A program made the translations under genes and the position numbers. The notes under the pieces were generated by a model. It was given only the letters and a program-made list of their open reading frames with translations. It was not told the origin of the DNA and did not search any database. Positions 10,017 to 21,242 of a stretch of 64,000 nucleotides of DNA are shown piece by piece. Each line of letters starts with the position of its first letter. Positions within the stretch are counted from its first letter, which is position 1. Source of the DNA: Hexactinellida sp. DTS-2022 (Eukaryota > Porifera > Hexactinellida); assembly GCA_028753945.1 (NCBI GenBank), contig JAPNXP010000002.1:7874001-7938000 (forward strand). Direction: 5' to 3'.

Positions 10017-11343
10017 GGATAACTTATTAATGGAAATAAAATAATAAAAATAAATCCGCCCGCGTCCGTATTTTGTGAAAAAATCTGGATGATAAGCAAT
10101 TAACGCTGGTTCCTACTATAAATGCATTAGTGAGTATCTATAACTATCTACTCTATTATCCTAGTAAGCTAATACTACCTAATCTATAAGGACATAGTGT
10201 ATAGGCTATTTTAAGACTGCTAGCGCTCTAATATGGCTTCTAAGCACTGATTTATTTTGAAATTCTATATTTAAGCTCCCATGGAGAAGAATATAGTACT
10301 AAATGCTTAGTTTTGAAGAATTGATAAAGATTCCAAAAATTTGAATCGGTTAAATCCATTCGTCCATTTCCCCTTGAGTTACTCTAGGAAGGTGCTAATA
10401 TCAAAAAGTAAATTTTTCCGTCGGAATTGCTGGATTTATGAAAAAACGGACGGTTTTCCACATTTGAGCCACTTTTTTGCTCCTAAATGGCCCAGGTTTG
10501 TAAAATAAGGACGAATTTGGAAAATCGGAACTGTAACAGGTCTAAGTTTACTTATTATAGTGCTATATTCCAAATCTCAGCGTTATAACTTCAAAAAATT
10601 CCCCAAAACTAAGCTTTAAAATTGTGGCATCCTATAGTTCGATATGGTGATATTCAGGTGGCAGAGAGGCTTTTCGACACGTCTACAGGGAAGAATATTG
10701 ATTCGGGAAGGAATTAAAATAGGCCATCTCGCCGGAATTCAATCACTGATAGTGTCTGAAAGTTAGAACTAAGCTCTAGTTCACTTTTGAATTTGGATAG
10801 TTCGTCTTTGATGGCCACATGACACCTCCATATATGGGCATTCAAATTTTATGGCAAGATATCCAATTGGTTTTGACTGATTTTTGATTTTGCAATGATT
10901 TCGAGATGATATATCAATGTGATTAGTAATTTAGAGCTAAGCTCTAGAGTATCCCGTTTAGGAGATACAAATTTGCATGTGTCATCAAAATTGGTCACAT
11001 TCACACTACCATATAGGGCAATCTCGAAAACGGTGCGTCCTAGGCTCACAAAATGTATTATTTACATATGGGAAACTATGTATGCTGATCATTTTTCACT
11101 GGTGAATTTTAATTTATCTCTTTTCCTCTCTAGTTGCAAATTAGTTAAGAATCCGTACCCTGAAGACCGCCGAAGGGCTATAACTTCTGCAATTTCCACT
11201 TTTATCTAAAGATTTTTGTTGAGTTGTGCAAAAATTTTGTCAGACTATCATATGTCTGAATATTGTAACGTTGTATTTACAATAAATAGTTATTTTAACG
11301 TGGGCAACACCTTTGGAGTTATAAAACCGCGTTTGAACCAGCG
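10017..11343. other. Unassigned repeat-like sequence
   Basis: No coding region I can support. CCATATATGGGCAT occurs at about 10830, as in other dispersed repeats of the window, and several AGCTCTA/TAGAGCT blocks recur. No bounded element found. Confidence 0.4.
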
Positions 11344-13290
11344 TTAACATGTATGTAATCTTTTGTTTCTAAACTTGAACAATGACGACTATCATATTAG
11401 TTATCAGATCTCAAAAATTGAACAAATCCGATTTACTATACGAAAGTTACATGATTTTTTAAAAATCGACAAATTTGTTCTTGAAGAACCATGGATTACG
11501 AAAAAATACATATATTTGAGTTATATCTGCCACAACTCTGTATTATTCAAACCAAATATACTAAATAGATATTATTTAGTCTATTATCTTATTTCGGGTA
11601 TTTCTACTTTGAAATTATCACATTTAGAATTTACAAAAGCAAGTTGCAGGCAAGTGGAGCAGTTCACTTTTATGCTACTTCATCATAACAATTTCTGAAA
11701 ATGCTCATTTTTTGAATGAAATCGATGGAGAGTACAAAACCATGTCTAAATCCGAATTTTCTTGAAATTTGAATTATTGATCGAACTGTTTTCCTCCTGT
11801 TACAACGTGTATTAGTTAGGCTGTCTACAGTTAAATTCCTATGCCCTAGAGGGTTTGCGCCAACATTCCCACGGAAGTGTATATACAAGATATCAAGTTG
11901 AATGTGATTCCATCGTATAGTTCATGAATAGATCTGTGATTTGTCGGGTTGTATAAGCTCTATAAAATTTAACTTCTATGTACTCTGTTTATTCCTCCTT
12001 TACTTGCAATCCCGTGTGAACTAACAACAAACAGATAATCTATCAACAATAATCTCGAATTGTAAAATATAGATTAATGTTTTAAAGTCGTATTTGATGT
12101 ATTGTGAATTTGTTATCCAAATTATTTCTCATTTTTTCTAGTTCGATGTGAAATTTGTAACCAGCTCCTAGTCGGCTGTAAATACTGACGTCACTTGTTA
12201 TTGCACCTGCGCAGGAAAGAGATAACATATCTTCTGATGAATTCCATTCTATTTAAATGCAAAACTATCAAAAATAATATTATATTTTCCAAAAATCGAA
12301 TCAAAAATTGGCTAATATGTAGTTTCGAATCTTGTGGTAAACATGTTTTAGATCTGGCCACACATCGAAGGCGGGTTCATAGAACCAAAGGAATTATCTT
12401 TCGCCAAGTGATGGAATCATCTGGCATATGCCAGCGCTCACAAATTCACAAATCTTCACCGTTGATACATCCAAATACCGAAAACTTCAGATGTTGTTTT
12501 TAATTACGTGAGCGATTCCGACTCTAACCAATTCTTACCCATGATAATCATTCGAGAAATGTCCACCTTCGGTAAGTATGTCAATACTTCTAATTTTTCA
12601 TCTGCATTGGATATTATCTGGAATTTCTATCTTCTTCCTGGGGCGGATCCCATTCTCCGCGTAGAATTCAAACAGATTGTTCGAACCTATTTAATATTTA
12701 TAATTCTTTAAGAGATAAAAAATTATTTGATCCTACTACCCTTAACTCCTACCTTACAGACGAATTTAATAGAGGTAAAGCACCAACGACCTTAACTGTA
12801 GACTGCCTAACTGATACACGTTGTGCCAGGTGGAAACAGGTAGATAAAATTATTCAAATTTAGTGAAAATTCGGATTTAGACATTGTTTTGTACTCTCTA
12901 TCGATTTCATTCAAAAATCAAAATTTTCAGAAATTGTTATAATGACGTAGCATAAAGGTGAACTGCTCCACTTGCCTGCAACTTGCTTTTGTAATTCTAA
13001 ATGTTATAATTTAACTTTAGAAATACCCGAATGAAGAAATTAGACTAAATAATATCTATTTAGTATATTTGGTTTGAATAATACAGAGTTGTGTAAACTT
13101 GTGTTTGCTATTACTCAAATATAGGTATTTTTTCCTAATCCATGGTTCATCAATAACAGATTTGTCGATTTATTTAAAATGATGTAACTTTCGTATACTG
13201 AATCGGATTTGTTCAATTTTTGAGATCTGATAACTAATAAGATAGTCCTCATTGTTCAAGTTTAGAAACAAAGGATTACTTACATGTTAA
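11344..13290. repeat. Long inverted repeat with about 490-bp arms
   Basis: The left arm 11344-11834 and right arm 12793-13290 are inverted copies. Matching landmarks are GTTAACATG / CATGTTAAC at the outer edges and CTGTCTACAGTTAA / TTAACTGTAGACTGCC at the inner edges. The approximately 960-bp spacer holds the short frame at 12195-12503. The repeat continues outward on the right to about 13493, as in the 8178-8625 copy. Foldback structure; no duplication identified. Confidence 0.85.
12195..12503 (+). pseudogene. Short frame with degenerate C2H2-like motif
   Basis: The 102-codon frame includes CSFESCGKHVLDLATHRRRVH, which has a C-x4-C-x9-H-x4-H pattern, shorter than a classical C2H2 finger (usual middle spacing 12). 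It lies in the spacer of the long inverted repeat. Similar Cys/His motifs sit at the start of some invertebrate recombinase-like proteins as I remember them, and the segment downstream at 13.85-15.3 kb may be related. Neither a start nor flanking exons can be fixed. Confidence 0.3.
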
Positions 13291-13588
13291 CAGCGTTATA
13301 TCGATTTAAAGAGAAAGTATGTGTCATCTCTTTTTGTCGAAATTTTCTAGTAAATTTTTTCAATAATTCTAGCATGTTGATATATTGTTGTACTCTTGTT
13401 GGATTTCAAATTAATAGGTTCTAAATATTAAATACAAAGAACTACAGGGTATGCTATTTTCCTGAAAATCACTCCGGCATTCTACGGTTAAGCTGCTGAT
13501 TATATTCTTACAGACGCTTTTTGACTTGTTTAAGTGTAAAATATCCAGAATTTCTACCTACACAAAAATCTTTAACAATGCTGTATAC

Positions 13589-13843
13589 CAGGGGTGCCCA
13601 ACATACGGCCCGCGGGCCGGGTCCGGCCCACGTAAAATTTAATCCAGTTAATATTTTTGATCATTTACGTAGTTTGTAATGATTTTAGATGTGTTTCCTA
13701 ACCTTTTCTGTTCCATTTCCGCTTGGATACCCAAACCTATCTCTCCCTAAATATATCTGAAATTTAGATTGGCCTTCATGGACCACATAAAGATTTGAGG
13801 AAACCAATGTGGCCCGCAGTTATTGTCGAGTTGGGCACCCCTG
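13589..13843. mobile_element. hAT MITE, TSD ctgtatac
   Basis: The ends CAGGGGTGCCCAAC and GTTGGGCACCCCTG are inverted repeats; ctgtatac is duplicated at 13581-13588 and 13844-13851. 255 bp, with a GC-rich GGCCCGCGGGCC palindrome just inside the left end. It resembles the MITE at 51313-51601. Confidence 0.95.
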
Positions 13844-13851
13844 CTGTATAC

Positions 13852-15318
13852 TATGCTGAAAGGAATCTACAATACCTTCCTAAATCAAAGGAAGAAACAC
13901 CAAACCATTATAATGGAAACAGTAGAAAGGCATATGATGGTTGCATTAAAGTATTGCATAAGTGGAGTTTTGAACGCCATGATACGGAGTTACTATTATT
14001 CGAAAACTTCGACGTTGATAGCAACCTAGCACATTCAGAGTATGAAAAAATGAGAAACTTTTTGATTTCCGTACTATTCTGTCAAATGCCAAGAGACCCG
14101 GAGCTGTAACTGGTATGAATATTTAGGAAGTGGATGATGGATTAACAGATGTTGCACCAGAAGGATTTCATCGGGTAATGGTTGTCAACATAAAACAGTA
14201 TTATCCAACCCGCTACTCTATTTTATTAGCCAGACATTTTTAAAGCACTCTATGAATTTTTGCACACAATTCTCCCTAACTTTTTTTTAATAGTCATGAA
14301 AATTTATTGTCCCAAAAATCGCATGTTTGCCTTACTTACTATGGTAAACCTTTACTTAGTTCCAATGTGTCCCCTATTTTGAGATCGTAGTTCTCTTCTC
14401 ATGATATTCGGTTTTCTGGCACCGCAACTGATATTAGTGAGCTTGTGCAACTCTAACGTGCAAACTTCTGACTTTCAATGCCACTCGCGTATATGCCACT
14501 ACAAACAATATAGGGTTCAACCCAGCCATCCTGGATTTGTTCGAGCATTCGAGGCATTAGTTAAAATCCAATTGAACCGAGATGATAAAAATCCTCAATT
14601 TTCTTCAAATACATCATTACACATTCGATTACAAAGCGAAACATTTGATGCTAAAGTATTATCTAATACGAGTAAACTTTCAGTATCTGTTAATTCACAA
14701 CAACAATGTCAGTGTATAAATCCTGCCAATTCGTCAAAAGATATTCCTGAACTATCTTCCTTTAATAACTCGTCAATTATTTCAGAGAACATTGATATTT
14801 CTCCAGCTGATGCTTATGATGATTTTACTTGGTAGTATAGTAGATAAAGAATTAGATTTCTCTTTGGATTATACATCTGATTCAAACAGTTGTTTCCAAA
14901 AGACAAATTTTCCATAGATATTAATGAAGATCGAAAATCAATGGAAGTAGAAGGCGATAATGATCTTGAAATCCCTGTATCTGAATCCTCGTCAATGGAT
15001 TCCTGTTCTGATAAACTAATACATTCTTCACCAGAGGAATCCTCAAATGAATCTTTTCTTGAATGCGTACGAGCACACCACAAAAGTTTATTTAGTCTAA
15101 AAACAGACGAAATAACTTTTAGAGAGTCTTCAGAAATATATAAATTGGGTCCAATATAAAAAGGGTTTTACACGCAAGGAAGTTTTGAATCATGCATATA
15201 GCAACAGTTCCTTCCGTGAGATAATGAAGAAATTAAAATGGAAATTTTCCACTGATATAGTTGAAAAGAAATTGTACAACAAGGTCAGAACTCTCGGTAT
15301 CTGTAACCGCACCAAGCT
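13852..15318 (+). pseudogene. Degraded gene, possibly tyrosine-recombinase-like
   Basis: Several coding-like blocks follow one another in different frames. Block 1 (13852-14107) has KAYDGCIKVLHKWSFERHD and FLISVLFCQMPRDPE. One base later the frame continues AVTGMNI, a stop, then EVDDGLTDVAPEGFHRVMVV to about 14190. Block 2 (about 14400-14835) has ATRVYATTNNIGFNPAI in one frame and a serine/asparagine-rich stretch in another. Block 3 (14890-15159) is acidic and serine-rich. After a further shift the last block reads KGFTRKEVLNHAYSNSSFRE and ends GICNRTKL at the TAA at 15318. The order hydrophobic helix, then RDPE-AVTGM, then a strand before VMVV resembles the core of phage-integrase-like recombinases in invertebrates, but the catalytic residues cannot be assigned. 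A spliced gene with small exons is an alternative. Confidence 0.4.
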
Positions 15319-16243
15319 TTAATGATATCATTAGGGTGTTTCTTGATTCTACAATTTCTTGATTATCTAATTTGTATATCTTTTCATATTTCTACATTTT
15401 TTCAAAATGTTTTTGTAAGTAACATATTCTATATTTCGGCAACCTGGTCAACTAAATTGCTATACATTATAAACATACCAAACAAAAGAAGCATATTCAC
15501 CATGTTTCGGATTCTGTGCTGGGCTTGCCCTCCTCCAGCTCTGGAATTGAGAAGTGCCAACTATATATTACGTTTTTGATTGATTGAATCGCTTCAGAAA
15601 TGAAAAATCAGATAATCTAGAAGGAATTTGGGAGATTTGTCAGGATTCGATAATGAATAAACGCAGTGATTCAATGGTCTAACCAATATACAATTCCTAG
15701 ATTTACATATATTAAGGTTTCAACATTCTCAAAAGGGGGTATGAGTTGTAGGGATCTAAGTAATTTTTCGCACCTCCAGAACAGTGAAAATTATGTCATA
15801 ATTTGGCAAAGAGTGGGAAATTTTAAACGGAAAGCTCAAGCTTTGGGGAGGAACAATGGTTACCCATGTTTCTTCAATCATTTCAGGTATCTTAATATAT
15901 AAAATATACTTTATGCCATAGCCTACGAGTCTATAACAGGCCTCACAATAGAATGTGGATTTTGGAACCAGGGATGGAGAGGTCGAATGGATTCAAAAAT
16001 TACAATATATATGACTCATAGTTAGAAACCATTAATTTAGAGTATAATAATGCATTCTTCACCGTTTTAATGAAGGTATAATTTTTCCTAATTTCAATAT
16101 TAATATTTTCAGATTTTTGTTTAACCATAATAGTTAATATCCCACGGATATTATTCAATTTAATCTAAAAAATCATTGATTTCGATTTCTAGCCTTTTAC
16201 ATATGATATTTTTATGCAACACTAACTATTTAAGCACACTACT
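15319..16243. other. No gene recognised
   Basis: AT-rich sequence with short chance frames only (for example 15322-15579 and 15666-15902). I see no bounded repeat, RNA gene or conserved motif. Confidence 0.4.
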
Positions 16244-16387
16244 ATGCCCAGTCACTGTTTTGCTCCCTGTTGTAAATGCAATTATAACAATGAAGAGCGA
16301 GCAACAGTTTTCAAGAAGCCGAATAAACCAGATGTACTTCAATACGCTGGGCTTACTGACTCCACAGGGAAGATATTGGCGAACTGA
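16244..16387 (+). pseudogene. THAP zinc-finger N-terminal half
   Basis: The frame starts MPSHCFAPCCKCNYNNEERA, then TVFKKPNKPDVLQY, and stops after 48 codons. The N-terminal Met-Pro, the first Cys pair and the VFKKP segment fit the THAP domain start (C2CH DNA-binding finger). The remainder of the domain is not in frame. In THAP proteins this finger binds transposon ends or promoters. Together with the P-like transposase block at 17.5 kb it looks like the front of a decayed P-element-like gene. Confidence 0.55.
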
Positions 16388-16439
16388 AGGCTGTTTTCGT
16401 TTGTTCCAGCACTCATAGAGGGATAGATAGAATATACAC

Positions 16440-16568
16440 ATAAAGTACCTAATGGAGATGGCACTTTTTCGTGAAATACCACGAAAATGTCTAAAGCTTA
16501 AAGAAAATGCGGTAACCTCTATTCTACCAGGCTTTCCGACTTACTGTTCGTCACACTCTACCACCTAG
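16440..16568 (+). pseudogene. Probable C-terminal end of the same THAP domain
   Basis: After frame changes, 16440-16568 reads KYLMEMALFREIPRKCLKLK and then ENAVTSILPGFPTY before a TAG. The LKENAVTSILPGFP ending resembles the terminal AVPT-type motif of THAP domains. The central Cys/His section is not readable in one frame, so this is a decayed or intron-split copy. Confidence 0.4.
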
Positions 16569-16803
16569 CGCAGCCGTCTATCCCTACAATCCAAAGATGA
16601 TGAACTCTCTCCCAAGCACTGACTCTAAGCCTGACATCGTACAGACCGAAGAAAACCGCAAGTTTGTGATCTGCAATTTCCAGGACTTGCAAGATAAGTT
16701 CCCATTTCTATCTATTTCTAAAACATGGTCACTTTAGTATCCAAATAATCCAAATCCAAATTCTTTAATATTTATGCGCCCTGGTATAGATAAACACAAT
16801 ATA

Positions 16804-16976
16804 CAGTACATAATAGATATAGTGATCATGGATATAGTGATATATTGGATATAGTGATAATTTTGCAGCCTTAGGTGCTTCCCCGAGCAAATCACATACA
16901 AATTTGATTGGTTATAGTTAAAATTTGGCCACAAATCAGATGTCCCCACCATTATCACTATATCCAATATGTACTG
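16804..16976. mobile_element. MITE with TA TSD and repeated GGATATAGTGAT
   Basis: Flanked by TA (16802-16803, 16977-16978). The ends CAGTACATAATAGATATAG and ATATCCAATATGTACTG form an inverted repeat. The left side carries three GATATAGTGAT motifs, one of which pairs with ATTATCACTATATCCAAT on the right. 173 bp, pogo/mariner-type by its ends. Confidence 0.75.
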
Positions 16977-17504
16977 TACTAGTTGAACTATATTTAGTGG
17001 TAAAATTTGATTTGTTCGTAAAGGAATTTGTAAAGGCGAAATTCTGCCAATTTCTCGAATTTCTTTAAATGATACTCGCCAACTTGAAATGTTATAAGTC
17101 TAAATTTCTACCCCTTTTATTTGTGAAACTTCATCAAATTGCTGTACCAATTCCAACGCTTCTCTTATTTCATCAGTACAAAACCATTTTCAACAAGTTA
17201 TTGACAATTCCCACGATATAATGTCAGATACGTATTGATTAATTATCCTGAAGCACCCAGGATCCAATTTTTTACCTGTCAGCTTCAAAACATTCTGTTC
17301 CGAAAAATAGACGCCGATGAAATATTTTAACCAAAGTTTTGTCTCTTAAATCACCGTTAATTTCACCCGCGTATTATAAGTATCTTCAGTGTTTGTCTTG
17401 CTCATCTCTACCACATTTCAATATTTGGAAATGTTGTATTCATCCTTTGGTTTTGAAATAAATTTTTCTCATTCCTTAAATAATCTACTCAATCGTTTTC
17501 TGCT

Positions 17505-17787
17505 GAGCAAAAGCATGTAATTGTATAAATGGTAGAGATACATGTCAAATCGGATATTTCATACAAAGGAGGTAGGATTTTTGGTTCCACTATTGATGCT
17601 AATGATCCTGTAGAAACTGTTTTTGCTATTATGTTGTCCAGTTTATTTAAAAATTGTCTTGTATTGTTCGTCTACTTCCTTGTGCGGTCTGTACCAGCTG
17701 AAAAGTTATCTGACGTATCAAATCTTGTACCCATGACATTGAGCATTGTGGTTTATTCGTTCAATTTATCTCTACTGACAACTATCC
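17505..17787 (+). pseudogene. P-element / THAP9-like transposase fragment
   Basis: The frame reads MVEIHVKSDISYKGGRIFGS, then TIDANDPVETVFAIMLSSLF; about ten codons later a shifted frame resumes SVPAEKLSDV. Members of the THAP9/P-element transposase group have a segment like MIDEIHVK...SYKGG.I.G at the first catalytic Asp. Here that Asp codon appears lost (MVEIHVK) and a stop lies just upstream, so it is dead. A THAP half-domain lies 1.1 kb upstream on the same strand. The TTAA element copy at 17794 begins directly after the last readable codons. Confidence 0.55.
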
Positions 17788-17793
17788 CCTTAA

Positions 17794-18420
17794 GGTTCAT
17801 GTATACTCTACAAAATCCCAAATTTCGATAAAATCCCAAACTATTGAAAATCTCGTTTTTATTGCATTTTCGGATTGTGTGGGTACCCATGTGGACTCTC
17901 ACGAAATTTCTAAGAAAAATTAGATTATTTCACCAGTTTTCACTCTCCTCGAGTTTTGAAAAAAACATAGGGGTTCTGGTGTTGGTTGCCGGTTGCAGTA
18001 TACCCTAGAAACTTGATAATTTCGGGACATTGCCACATTTAGGTTTGATCTTATATTTGGATAGAACAGCATATATCGCATCTTAATTCAAATCTTATGG
18101 AAAAATATTGAAAACTTTCATTGATACAGACTTTTAGTGTCATCCACCATAGCCACATACATAGGGGACACTTTTTTTCAAACCCCGCTATATCCAAACA
18201 CAATTATTGCCATTGCGGAAGTCATATTATTACTCATATATACCACCTAGAAACAAAATCTCAACGGATTTGGACAGCTCTCAATTAGTTCTATGATATG
18301 AGTGCAGCGATTTCATTTGTGAATTTTATTTTTATTTTTATTTAATTTATTGATGATGAAAAAAGTGAAGTCCACATTAATTGATGAAAAATTGGACTCA
18401 TAAGTGATCAATAGCACAAA
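17794..18420 (-). mobile_element. Truncated copy of the TTAA-flanked element
   Basis: Starts TTAA at 17790-17793, then GGTTCATGTATACTCTA, which matches the 17-bp end of the complete element at 45837-46710 with one difference. Homology runs in the opposite orientation to about 18420, through blocks such as ATTTATTGATGATGAAAAAA. The second terminus is absent. Confidence 0.8.
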
Positions 18421-20185
18421 TGCATTTCACAATAATAAAAATTCATGCTTCAATTAAACAATTATTGTTTTTTTGACATATCCCGAATTCTGTCTAATAA
18501 AGTTCATTAGGGATTGCTTTCAAAAATTCATATATAGTTCTTAGTAGTATAAAGAACAGTTTGCAAGCTCTTTGATGCAAACTAACGATTAGTGTCTGAG
18601 TGGAGACCAAGCAAGGAGCAAAGATACCACTTTCTGGACTCTATTTTGACGAATTTTAGGATTCGTAGGTTAAGAATTGGTTAAATTTGGGATAGGCATC
18701 TTGTGAGCTAAGTAAATCTAGTGCTAATAGTACTGATCAATAATACAAATTTTTGGAGCTATAAAGAATATACTTTATGAGATTTAATTCAGTGAAATCT
18801 AATAAAACAGTATTACCCCTATGGGGAGGCATTTCCTAAATTATTTAATGCTACTCGAAAAATAGTTTGGACTTAGACATGCCTTACACATTTTATGCTT
18901 AGTACAGAGCAGTTTGGAAAATTACACTTCAATATCTACAAGACGCTAAAACCACTCATACCGCTAATACATTTTTCACCCTAAGCATCCTTAATGCCAC
19001 CTCAATTAGAAATATTGAAATGAAATCTTTGGCTGTGCAAAACATGCTAGTTATGGAATTCAATGTATATTCCCTTTTTAGAATGTGTTACACGTGTTTT
19101 CTTAGAGTTGTGGGAATACAAAAGAATTTTTTTACATTTCTTCGTCTACCATGGTTCAAAAAAAAATTTAGTAATTTAACTTATTGAGGTAAATTAAATA
19201 TGTCAATTTTTTTATGAGTATTTAATGTCAAAATAGTATATATGTTATGGGAGATGTTGTCGAGTCGCAAACATCTCCCGACAGACATCAGGCCCCATTA
19301 TACAACAGAACAGAATATCAATGAGATAATTGAGCAAGTAAAGTATAATTGTGCACCTAACTAAATTCTAAAATTGAATAAATGGCAGGAATTTGGAACG
19401 GTTGCGAAATTAAATTGATAATTGAGTATCTAACCAAATTCTAACAATCAGTACATACAACAATGGAGTAATCAAATAACCAGTAGCCAATTTATACTCA
19501 AAAGTAGAGTTTGCATTTTATTTATATATGGTCTCGTTTGATTGAGTAAAGTTCATTATTCTTAAACATTAACTTTTCAGAATAAGAAATTAAGTCATTC
19601 TGAGAAAATGTGCCAAAATGATAATTGATACTTGTATAAATTTTCAACTACAAAGATCTAAATTTTATTGCACATTATGAGCATAAGTACAAATCACCTA
19701 TTCATGTTCAACCCACTATTTTGCTAGAGACAGATCAAGTGAAATGAATGATTTATCTTGCATGTACATTTAATGACCAAGTCAAAAAATTGAATGGGAA
19801 TTGCGCACACGTTCACCCAAATTTCGGGTACAAGTTGACAGACCAAAACGAAACGAGGATCTATGTGATGTACGGTTGAGAAGATGAAGTTTGAAAACAT
19901 TTTGAAGAGGAGATTAGTGTGGTTAAGAATGGGTTAAACCTGAATAGGTGATTTGTACTTATGATCATAGCGTCGAATCACTGTGGATTAGAACTTAGAT
20001 GTACGTAATTGAAGAGAAAAAGTGTGGTTTGTCGAGTAGGGCAAATTCAGATATTACTATAGTATTATATTTTATATTAAATAGATTGAACTACAGTTAT
20101 AATTTTGGGAGATGCGAGTTGAAGCAAATCTTACCACTGTATCGACAACATGCTGTCCGTACAGCGTGAATTTTTTTAAGCTTTT
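18421..20185. other. No gene recognised
   Basis: AT-rich sequence with no supported coding frame, RNA gene, tandem repeat or element ends. Confidence 0.4.
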
Positions 20186-20270
20186 CCATGTTCCTTTGGA
20201 GGCACCATATTTTGGTATATAGTTGGCTAATAGTGCCTCCAAAGGAAAATGAAGTCGGCACAGCTGGAAT
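20186..20270. mobile_element. Small palindromic MITE, empty-site relative of 1921-2820
   Basis: CTTTTCCATGTTCCTTTGG on the left pairs with CCAAAGGAAAATGAAG on the right around a loop with GGCACCATATTTTGG. It holds the uninterrupted AATAGTGCCTCCAAAGG that is split by the hAT-like insertion at 1990-2782. Confidence 0.7.
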
Positions 20271-20782
20271 TTCAATTCTTAGATCATATCATCCTTTTAA
20301 AGGTGTTAAACCATTTTAGAAAGGTGTTTCGGAATGTACCGACAATTGGTATGTTAGAAGTTTCTTTTCAACCCACTTAATTTCTGAGTTATTATAGTTT
20401 AAGTATAAATATTATATGTGATGAGTCTGAAATTGTCTCATGATTTTTAAAAGCACGAATAATTTCAAGATTAATAATGGGTGTATTATATTTACAATAT
20501 AACTAGGTCATCAATTACTTAACACCCTGTAATAACCTTTAATTCAGTTATATACGTTGATTAACCACAATTTGTTATATGATACTTTGCACAATTACTG
20601 TTTCATTGTTATCTTTTTCGTTATACTATTATACCTTTTTGCCACCAATTGGGTTAATTAATTACTAGCACTTCAAAGAGGCACGAATTCTTAATGTTTA
20701 TTGTTTTTTTATCAATACTAGCTGCCTAATTTGTAAAAATGGATGACTTCCTCGAAGTCGAAATAACCTTTTAGAATTTTCA

Positions 20783-21242
20783 ATGGATCAACCGAGTAAC
20801 GCTTCTTTTGCTACTCCTGATACCCTCCCAGCTGAGGAAATGTATTCATCGCATGACGAGATTCTCCCGATTGAAGGAAAGTCATCACCCGTTGATACTC
20901 AATCCTCAAAAGTATTAAATACCTCCCAAAAAACAGAAGATACAGTGGAAGGATATTTCTTCATTAACTTTACACCCGAATGTGGCAAACGTGAAGCGAA
21001 GCACCGTATATGAACATATCGATTTCTACCAGTTTAACAATAGACAGTTCTATGAGGCTATGAAGAAACAAGGAGAAGCAAGGAGGCAAAATAACCCGAT
21101 AAGACAAAAAAATCCCGTGGCAAAAAAACCAGATTTCGACTGTATTTGCGAATTTTCAGGGGAGAACTCTCTAGAGGCCCGTAACGCGGGACCCTTAATG
21201 GGCCCCCTCAGGCCCTGGGACCTGGTACTGCAGCACCCTTAG
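20783..21242 (+). pseudogene. Gene-like fragment with one frameshift, function unknown
   Basis: The first frame (20783-21013) starts MDQPSNASFATPDTLPAEEM and is acidic and serine/threonine-rich. It overlaps a second frame (20982-21242) with YEHIDFYQFNNRQFYEAMKK followed by a basic, proline-rich stretch. A single shift near 20990 would join them. Part of it recurs at 3500-3630, so it is probably from a repeated element. From about 21180 the frame runs into GC-rich sequence ending TTGGTGCGGCCCTG, which looks like a hAT terminus, so the C-terminal codons are not native. Confidence 0.4.

Noticed and set aside
16980-17520. Possible minus-strand coding remnants such as MSKTNTEDTYNTRVKL
   Set aside because: Stops in every frame within 30 codons and no recognised motif; could be old coding sequence, but not supportable.
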